DNA of 64,000 nucleotides, taken from assembly GCA_016432725.1 (NCBI GenBank), contig JACJDG010000003.1, forward strand, positions 2,356,001-2,420,000, given 5' to 3'. The position numbers and the translations under genes were made by a program. This stretch comes from Streptomyces sp. DHE7-1 (lineage in GTDB: Bacteria; Actinomycetota; Actinomycetes; Streptomycetales; Streptomycetaceae). The notes under the pieces were generated by a model. The model was given only the letters and a program-made list of their open reading frames with translations. It did not search any database and was not told the DNA's origin. Shown piece after piece: positions 57,842 to 64,000 of the stretch. Within the stretch, counting starts at the first letter, position 1, and every line of letters begins with the position of its first letter.

Positions 57842-58998
57842 CAGACGTTCACCGCCCGGCCGTCGGCGCCGGTGGCGCCCCGGGTGTACTTGGGGTGGAT
57901 GAGTCCGACGCAGGTGTAGGGCAGTTCGGCGACCTCCTCGACGGGTACGCCGCGTTGTCCGGCGAGCAGGCGTACGTGGTCGAGGTCGGGGCCGGCGCCG
58001 GCTTTGGCGAGGATCTTCCAGGGCACGCGGCGCAGCAGTACGCGGGTGGTCTCGCCCACGCCGGGTTTGACGAGGTTGACGTCGTGGATGCCGTACTCCT
58101 CACTGATCCGCTCGACGGCCCGCCAGCCGGCCCAGGTGGGGGTGCGGTCCTCGGTCCTGAGTTCCTTGACGGCGCTGTCGACGGTGTCGGTGACGTCCTG
58201 GAAGCGGTCGCCGACGGTGTCGAGGAAGGCCATGGAGACGTCGGCGCCGGCGAGTTCGCGGTAGTACTTCGCGCCGTGGAAGTCGTGCGCGCCGACCAGG
58301 TCGGCGCGCAGGACGGTGCGGGAGATCAGGCCGGAGACGGTGGAGTTGAGGCAGGCGGAGGGGATGAGGAAGTCCTCTCGGGTGCCGTAGGTGCGTACGC
58401 AGGAGCCGGGGTCGGCGAGGACGGCGATCTCGGGGTTGAAGCCGGTGATGCCCTCGGCCTTCTCGAACTCCTCTATCGCTTCGGCGAGTTCGCGGGTGAT
58501 GGCGCCCTTTCCGGTCCAGCCGTCGACGAAGACGACGTCGCGGGGGTCGTGGTGGGCGGCCAGCCAGCGCAGGGCGTTGGCGTCGATGCCGCGGCCGCGG
58601 ACGATGGAGACGGCGTAGTGCGGGAGGTCGAGGCCGTGCCGGAACCGGGCCCAGCGGCGCATCAGGATGCCGACGGGGGTGCCCGCGCGGGCGAGGGAGA
58701 CCAGTACGGGCCGGGGTGAGTGCTCGTCGAGGACGGTCTCGGTGACGACTCCGACGGCGTGTGCGATGCGGCTGGCCGAGGCGTCCAGGGCGGCGTGGAA
58801 GAGCCGCTGGTACTGCTCGCTGGGCTGGTACTCGACGGGGAGCGACTCGGCGTAGTGGGCGCCGCCGCTCTGGATGGCCTCCTCCCGCTCCTCGGTCGGT
58901 GCCTCGAGGGTGACGTCCGAGAGGTCCCGCAGCAGCCAGCCGACCTCGTCGGGCGGGTACGAGGAGAAGGCGGGGCCGCGGAGGGGCTCGGGCAGCAT
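57841..58998 (-). CDS. StiP-family cysteine protease/PRTase-associated protein of the ter module
   Basis: A 385-residue protein. The start MLPEPLRGPAFSSYPPDEVG and the segments ESLPVEYQPSEQYQRLFHAA and VVFVDGWTGKGAITRELAEA identify the cysteine protease StiP family of Ter stress operons; SIVRGRGIDANAL is also typical. The ATG at 58998 follows AAAGG by six bases. The frame is intact. It overlaps the HAD gene by one base and probably the upstream phosphoribosyltransferase. The family pairs with phosphoribosyltransferase and HAD genes, but its substrate is unknown. Confidence 0.85.
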   Translation of the reverse strand: MLPEPLRGPAFSSYPPDEVGWLLRDLSDVTLEAPTEEREEAIQSGGAHYAESLPVEYQPSEQYQRLFHAALDASASRIAHAVGVVTETVLDEHSPRPVLVSLARAGTPVGILMRRWARFRHGLDLPHYAVSIVRGRGIDANALRWLAAHHDPRDVVFVDGWTGKGAITRELAEAIEEFEKAEGITGFNPEIAVLADPGSCVRTYGTREDFLIPSACLNSTVSGLISRTVLRADLVGAHDFHGAKYYRELAGADVSMAFLDTVGDRFQDVTDTVDSAVKELRTEDRTPTWAGWRAVERISEEYGIHDVNLVKPGVGETTRVLLRRVPWKILAKAGAGPDLDHVRLLAGQRGVPVEEVAELPYTCVGLIHPKYTRGATGADGRAVNV

Positions 58999-60299
58999 GT
59001 CCGGCCTTTCGGGGTGGTGGAGGCGGGCGCGGGGACGTGGGAGGGGACGACTGCGAGCAGGACGTGCGGGGTGTGGGCGGCGAGGCGGGCCGTCAGGCCG
59101 TCGGGGGCGTGCAGTGCGGGGGTGTCGGCGGCCGAGTCGACCACGGCGACGACGGCGTCGAAGCCGGCGCCCGCGACGTTGTAGGCGTAGCGCTCGCCGG
59201 GGCCGTCGGCGGGGTCGTCGTGGGCCGGGAAGACGAGGCGGGTGCGGATCGCGTAGCCGGGGTCGTCGACGGCGAGGACGGGTGAGCGGGTGGTGGTGGA
59301 GAAGCGCACCCGGGCGTCGGGGGCGATCTGTTCGAGCTCGCGGGCGAGGCGCAGCGGGGCGTACATCAGTTCCTCGAAGCCGAGTACGAGGACGTGCCGG
59401 GCGCCGGTGGGCAGTGCTTCGGCGAGCCTGGCCGCCATGGCGGGCAGGGCGGCTTCCAGGCGGGCGCGGTGCGCGGGGGTGAAGCCGTGGCGTCCGCCGT
59501 CGGGCAGGCCGTGGGGCCACTCGAGGTCGACGCGGGTGATGCGGCCGCGGGGCGGTTCGGGTGTCGCGTCGGGCCGGGCGGTCTCGTGCCGTGCGACCAG
59601 TTCCTGGCCCTTGGCGAGGACGTCGTCGGGCAGCCGTACGATGCCGGAGGCGGCGGCGACCAGGTCGACGCGGGCGCCGATGCCGTCCGCGAACCGCTGC
59701 AGGCGGGCGGTGTCCTCGGGTGAGCGCATGTCGACCAGGGCGACCACCACGTACCGCTCGCGGGGGTGGCGGGTGTGCAGGTCGGTGATGGTGTTGAGGA
59801 CCGTGTTGCCGGTGGAGAACTCGTCGTCGACCAGGACCAGCGGGCCGTCGCCGGCGAGCAGGGCGGGGTCCGCGGGGAGCAGCAGGTGGGAGGTGGCGTG
59901 GGAGTGGGACTCCTCGAAGCCGCCGGCGGGGGCGATGCCGGTCACGGGGCGGCGGGTGGAGTGCAGGTACGGGGCGAGGCCCAGGCCGTCGGCGACGGCG
60001 TGGCCGAGGCCGGTGGCGGTCTCCGCGTAGCCGAGGACGACGGCGGAGGCGGCCGCCGTTTCGCCGAGCAGTGCGCGGACCCGGCGGCCCAGCCGGAATC
60101 CGTGGCCGTAGACCACGGAGGGTGACTGGGGTACGTGTTTGCCGAGCACGTTGGAGACCAGCAGGTGGGCCCGCTTGGGGTTGCGGCGCAGCGCGAGTCC
60201 GAGCAGGTCCGGCAGCCCGTCGTCGCCCTCCAGTCCGACTCCGAGTCGCTCGGCGACCCAGCTGCCGGACCAGACCCCGTCGTTCACTGCGTTGTTCAT
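58999..60299 (-). CDS. Phosphoribosyltransferase with C-terminal TRSP-type domain, ter module
   Basis: About 430 residues. The PRTase part contains FRLGRRVRALLGETAAASAV and the PRPP loop GPLVLVDDEFSTGNTVLNTI; the C-terminal part (HVLVLGFEELMYAPLRLARE) is the TRSP domain. ATG at 60299. In the sequence as given the frame continues to 58662, overlapping StiP by 337 bases, which is unlikely; one lost base near 59010-59035 may be to blame. I could not tell whether the true gene stops before StiP or is fused to it. The end at 58999 is therefore approximate. It lies 22 bases from the lyase gene. Confidence 0.75.
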
Positions 60300-60321
60300 G
60301 CGTTCCTTGGGTTGGGAGGGG

Positions 60322-61488
60322 TCAGCCGGTTATTCCGGCGGTGAGCAGTTCGACGAAGCCGACGTCCTCGCCGGCCACGCCGAACACCTCGGCGCGCAGC
60401 AGGGTGCGTTCGGCCCAGGCGCGGTGCGGTTTCACTTCGTTCATCTTGTTCGTGTAGGCCGACCGGAGTACACCCCCGCCGCCGCGTTCCGGCCGGAGGA
60501 TGTCCGCGGCGTCGCTGAACTCCTCGTGGCTGACCACGGACAGCGCGTGCACGGGCAGGACGTGGGAGGGGTGGATGCAGGTCTTGCCGAGCAGGCCGTT
60601 GGCCTGGTCGAGGGAGATCTCCCGGAGCAGTCCGTCCATCGCGTGTTCGATGAGCTTCTCGCGCAGGTCGACGGCCTGCACCTCGAGGAAGGGGCTCTGC
60701 CGCAGCTGTGGCTTGAACATGCGCTCGGGGACCCGGAAGTACTCCCAGACGGGGCCGGTGACGGTGAATCCGCTGCCGTCGGCGCGGCCCAGCATGTTGA
60801 CCACGTCGGCGATCACGGAGGCGACGATCTGGACGTCGTAGGCGGTCATGTCGGGGGCCCGGCGCAGGCCGTAGGAGGAGCAGAAGTCGGTGACGCCGAG
60901 GCGCAGGGCGAGGACCCGGTCGCGGAACCTGCCGACGGCGCGGGCGATGCCCTCCAGGGTGTCGACACGGCTCTCGCGGTAGAGCAGCTCGGGCGATTCG
61001 AGGACGGGCATGGCGAAGAGCCGGCGTCCGCTCTCGCTCTCGGCGCGGGCGAGGGCCTCCAGGAAGGGGTTGCCGCTCTCCTCGGTGAACTTGGGCAGGA
61101 CGAAGCCGGACAGCAGCCGTACGGTCGGTCCGAGGCGCCGTACGAGGTCGGGGATCTGTTCGGGGACCCGCACCCGGATGAACAGCAGGGGCGGTTCGGT
61201 TCCCGTGCGGGAGTCGAGGTCGGCGAACTGCCGGACGAGGTTCTCCTCGCCTGCGGCGACGTCCGCGTCGCTGATGGAGTCCTCCAGGCACAGCACCATC
61301 GAGACCACGCCGTTGCCGGCTTGTTTGACGATGTCGTCGGCCAGCTGCGGCCGGGTGGCCGGGCTGTACAGCGTGGCGCCCAGGGCCGCGGAGAGCAGCC
61401 GGGCCGGGGAGTCGGCGGTGAACTCGCACGGCTCCTGATGGAAGAGACGCTTCCGCACCTCGGGGGCGATGTGCCCGAAATGACGCAT
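60322..61488 (-). CDS. HpcH/HpaI aldolase / CitE-like lyase of the ter module
   Basis: A 388-residue TIM-barrel enzyme. GNGVVSMVLCLEDSISDADV carries the metal-binding acidic strand, LSGFVLPKFTEESGNPFLEA and LRLGVTDFCSSYGLRRAPDM are family blocks, and the C-terminus has GKTCIHPSHVLPVHALSVVS. CitE-type lyases cleave or form C-C bonds with CoA esters or keto acids; the substrate in ter modules is unknown. ATG at 61488 follows AAGGAG by five bases. First gene of the minus-strand module, divergent from TerD. Confidence 0.85.
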   Translation of the reverse strand: MRHFGHIAPEVRKRLFHQEPCEFTADSPARLLSAALGATLYSPATRPQLADDIVKQAGNGVVSMVLCLEDSISDADVAAGEENLVRQFADLDSRTGTEPPLLFIRVRVPEQIPDLVRRLGPTVRLLSGFVLPKFTEESGNPFLEALARAESESGRRLFAMPVLESPELLYRESRVDTLEGIARAVGRFRDRVLALRLGVTDFCSSYGLRRAPDMTAYDVQIVASVIADVVNMLGRADGSGFTVTGPVWEYFRVPERMFKPQLRQSPFLEVQAVDLREKLIEHAMDGLLREISLDQANGLLGKTCIHPSHVLPVHALSVVSHEEFSDAADILRPERGGGGVLRSAYTNKMNEVKPHRAWAERTLLRAEVFGVAGEDVGFVELLTAGITG

Positions 61489-61663
61489 ACGGCTCCTTAG
61501 GGGTCCGGGTCGGACCTCTGGATTCGGTAAAGGGTGGCCGGTAATAGTACGTAGGGATCGATGTCGGGGTTCCCACCGGGCATGAACTTCGGGTAACCGG
61601 CCCGCATCGGCGCCACCACACCCCGCATTGTCGTGGCCAGGACCCAGAAGGCAGGATGACCGC

Positions 61664-62473
61664 ATGACGCACGCGATGCTGAAGGGGTCCAACGTCCCGC
61701 TCGAGGCCACCACGGTACGCGCCGTGCTGCGCTGGACGCCCGGGCAGGGGGTTCCGGACGTGGACGCCTCGGCGCTGCTGCTGGGCCAGGACGGCCGTGT
61801 GCGCTCCGACGAGGACTTCGTGTTCTACAACCAGCCCCGGCATCCCTCGGGGAAGGTCTGGCGGCTGGGCAAGAAGCGGGCCCCGGAAGGCCTGACCGAC
61901 ACGATCCAGTCCGATCTCGCCAATGTGGAGCCGGGTGTGGGGCGGGTGCTGCTGGTCGCTTCGGCGGACGGTGTCTCCTTCGACCAGGTGCCGGCGCTGT
62001 GCATCCTGCTGTACGACGCGGCCGTCGCCGACGGCGAGCCGCTGGCCCATTTCGAGATCAAGCCGGAGACGGGTGCGGAGACCGCCCTGATCTGCGGTGA
62101 GCTGTACCGGCGTGGCGAGGGCTGGAAGTTCCGCGCGCTGGGTGAGGGCTATTCGAACGGTCTGCGCGGCCTGGCCACGGACTTCGGCATCTCGGTGGAC
62201 GAGTCGGAGGTGGACGAGCCGCGGCAGGCTCCGCCGGAGACGACGTCCCAGCCGCTTCCGCCGGAGCAGCCGACGGCGGCGGTGCCGTTCCAGCCGGCGT
62301 ACGGCTATCCGCAGACGGCGTCGCCCCAGCAGCCGGCGTACGGCTATCCGCAGCCGACCTCGGGGCTGCCCGCCTACGGCTATCCGCAGGCCCAGCCGCA
62401 GCCGGTTTCGGCGGCTCCGCTGGACCCCGACTTCCGGCTGCCGCCCCAGGGGCCGCAGTTCATCGGCCGGTAG
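61664..62473 (+). CDS. terD: TerD family protein with Pro/Gln/Tyr-rich tail
   Basis: A 269-residue protein. Residues 1-185 form the TerD calcium-binding domain: [40 protein letters not shown] and [20 protein letters not shown]. The tail repeats QPAYGYPQ and similar blocks. TerD proteins are linked to tellurite, phage and stress resistance through membrane-associated metal-binding assemblies. ATG at 61664. Confidence 0.9.
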   Translation: MTHAMLKGSNVPLEATTVRAVLRWTPGQGVPDVDASALLLGQDGRVRSDEDFVFYNQPRHPSGKVWRLGKKRAPEGLTDTIQSDLANVEPGVGRVLLVASADGVSFDQVPALCILLYDAAVADGEPLAHFEIKPETGAETALICGELYRRGEGWKFRALGEGYSNGLRGLATDFGISVDESEVDEPRQAPPETTSQPLPPEQPTAAVPFQPAYGYPQTASPQQPAYGYPQPTSGLPAYGYPQAQPQPVSAAPLDPDFRLPPQGPQFIGR

Positions 62474-62476
62474 GGG

Positions 62477-63214
62477 CTACTGCTCCACCTTCGACTTGTA
62501 GCCCCGTCCCCAGGTCAGTCCCCAGCCGTAGAGCCGGTCGAGTTCGCCCTGGAAGCCGTAGACGAACTTGACCTCGCGCCGGACGACCAGTTCCCCCTTC
62601 ACGTTCTCGATCATGACGACCGCGCAGGACCGGGCCTGGGGGTGGCGTTCGTCGAGGCCTATCTCGATGCGGGGGCCGTTGCTGGGGTAGAGCGTGACGA
62701 TGGCGTGTGTGCGGTCGAAGGCCGGTGTGCGGTCGTAGATGTACACGAACACCAGCAGCCGCTTGATGGCGTCCCGGTGGTCCAGGTTGACGTACATGGT
62801 CTCGCCGGACGCCGAGCCGAACCGGTCGTCGCCGCTGAGCTTGATGTACGGCGGTGCGTTGACGTCCCCGAGGTAGCCGCCGAGGGGCTGGACGACCCCC
62901 TTGGTGCCGTCCATCAGCTCGTACAGGCAGCCCAGGTCGAGGTCGACGTTGACCATGCTCTCCCCGTGACCGAGCACCTCCGGTGGTTTCAGTGCCCGGA
63001 AGGGGTGCCGGAAGAGGCTGGTGCGCTGGGTGACGTCGAAGTCGGAGGTCCGCATCCGCCAGGTCAGGTTGACGCGCAGGTGGCCGGTGGCCGCGTCCTG
63101 TTTGGTGAGGGACACCTGCTGGTGCCGCCTGGTCAGTTCGATCGCGTTGCTCGCGGCGCTGCCCGAGTCGAACTCGGCGGTGCGTCCGCCACGCAGCCCG
63201 TCGAAGAATCCCAT
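62477..63214 (-). CDS. TerD family protein (second, divergent type)
   Basis: A 245-residue protein: FDSGSAASNAIELTRRHQQV, SLTKQDAATGHLRVNLTWRM, then YIKLSGDDRFGSASGETMYV and VYIYDRTPAFDRTHAIVTLY, the TerD-related fold of the SCO-type variants. It ends four bases from the convergent TerD gene. ATG at 63214. Confidence 0.88.
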   Translation of the reverse strand: MGFFDGLRGGRTAEFDSGSAASNAIELTRRHQQVSLTKQDAATGHLRVNLTWRMRTSDFDVTQRTSLFRHPFRALKPPEVLGHGESMVNVDLDLGCLYELMDGTKGVVQPLGGYLGDVNAPPYIKLSGDDRFGSASGETMYVNLDHRDAIKRLLVFVYIYDRTPAFDRTHAIVTLYPSNGPRIEIGLDERHPQARSCAVVMIENVKGELVVRREVKFVYGFQGELDRLYGWGLTWGRGYKSKVEQ

Positions 63215-63391
63215 TCCCGCCCCCAGGTACTCGTCTCGAACGCCGTCGGGGCGGCCGACCACGTCGGCCGCCCCGATCAGAGCGTTCCTCACGGCGCGGG
63301 GCGTCACACCCCGTCACGTCCCTGATCTTGCCCGTAGGGGGCGCCCACCGGCCCGATCCGGACGCGGGTCCCCAGGGGCTCACCAGGGCCG

Positions 63392-64000
63392 TCAGACCCC
63401 GGAGGAGACCTCCGCCTTCTCGTCGGTGCCCTCGCCCGCGGCCGCGAGGGCGCGGTTGCGGCGGACGGAGGACCAGAAGGACCAGGCGATCAGGACGACG
63501 CCGACGAGGCCGGTGATGACCTCGTTGATCTCGTACTGGATGGTGACCATGAGGATCACGGCCAGGGCGCCGATGGCGTAGTGGGCGCCGTGCTCCAGGT
63601 AGACGTAGTCGTCGAGGGTGCCCTGGCGGACCAGGTACACGGTCAGGGACCGGACGTACATGGCGCCGATGCCGAGGCCGAGCGCCATGAGGACGATGTC
63701 GTTGGTGATGGCGAAGGCGCCGATCACACCGTCGAAGGAGAAGGACGCGTCCAGGACCTCGAGGTAGAGGAACATGAAGAACGCGGCCTGGCCGGCCAGG
63801 ACGACCGGCGAGCGCTTCTTGCCGGCGCGCGCGGCCTCTTCCTCCTCCTCGTGCTCACGCTCCTCCTGCTCCTCGAGACGGTCCTCGAAGAATCCGGAGA
63901 GTCCGCCGACGATCATGTAGGTGATCAGGCCGGCGATGCCGGCGATCAGGACCGTCTGCGCCTTGTCGACGTGGGCGCCGCCGTGCTGGTGGGCGTGGGT
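63392..64000 (-). CDS. TerC/DUF475 family membrane protein (runs off the window)
   Basis: The 203 residues present start at the right edge and include AQTVLIAGIAGLITYMIVGG, the acidic/basic loop EEREHEEEEEAARAGKKRS and DASFSFDGVIGAFAITNDIV, the DUF475/TerC signature with metal-binding aspartates. The C-terminus is ALAAAGEGTDEKAEVSSGV. The N-terminal part is missing. TerC-type proteins form part of the Ter membrane complex. Confidence 0.9.
   Translation of the reverse strand, partial: THAHQHGGAHVDKAQTVLIAGIAGLITYMIVGGLSGFFEDRLEEQEEREHEEEEEAARAGKKRSPVVLAGQAAFFMFLYLEVLDASFSFDGVIGAFAITNDIVLMALGLGIGAMYVRSLTVYLVRQGTLDDYVYLEHGAHYAIGALAVILMVTIQYEINEVITGLVGVVLIAWSFWSSVRRNRALAAAGEGTDEKAEVSSGV

Overview
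The window is chromosomal DNA from a Streptomyces, recognised by very high GC, GTG, TTG and overlapping ATGA/GTGA starts, and the gene families present (KstR, CdsZ-like zinc-ribbon protein, SCO2322 family, a ter stress cluster). From memory the order resembles the S. coelicolor core chromosome around SCO2290-SCO2370; this was not checked by alignment. There is no prophage, CRISPR array or complete insertion sequence.

Layout. 0-3.7 kb: a SAM-riboswitch-led amino-acid ABC transporter (minus strand). 3.7-4.3 kb: two gene remnants (ABC-2 permease, luciferase-like oxidoreductase). 4.7-5.1 kb: RNase P RNA. 5-12.9 kb: housekeeping genes (RNB ribonuclease, YaaA, KDPG aldolase, RNase H/phosphatase, zinc-ribbon coiled-coil protein, Nif3). 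13-16.4 kb: MaoC hydratase under a KstR-type box, and a two-component system split by an AbfB-domain remnant. 16.5-25.3 kb: MFS exporter, methyltransferases, amidase, glycosyltransferase operon. 25.3-26.2 kb: kstR with its own operator. 26.2-32.6 kb: cobalamin riboswitch, two membrane-anchored secreted proteins, then a complete ECF transporter (CbiQ, dual ATPase, S component). 32.9-46 kb: lytic transglycosylase, transporters, repeat-rich proteins, FHA and DUF proteins, HAD phosphatase. 46.1-47 kb: GDT1-type manganese exporter with a yybP-ykoY riboswitch. 47-52.5 kb: secreted nuclease, DedA, DoxX, PanE-like reductase, glycine-rich secreted protein, tRNA-Val(UAC). 52.5-54.3 kb: a cysteine-poor TnpB-like RuvC protein. 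54.4-64 kb: a coiled-coil protein and a ter module (HAD, StiP protease, phosphoribosyltransferase, HpcH/CitE-type lyase, two TerD, TerC).

Three metabolite riboswitches (SAM, cobalamin, Mn2+) each sit directly before a transporter, and two KstR-type boxes point to a small lipid-related regulon. The most novel-looking system is the cobalamin operon. Its first two genes encode an exported alpha-toroid repeat protein and a small exported companion, together resembling a split version of the two-domain animal B12 carriers (intrinsic factor/transcobalamin).

Caution: more than twenty genes are broken by an apparent single-base loss in a short G or C run. Restoring one base recovers a normal family-length protein in almost every case, and copies of one tandem repeat differ by just such losses. 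Most of these frameshifts look like sequence errors rather than real pseudogenes, and each is flagged in its entry.
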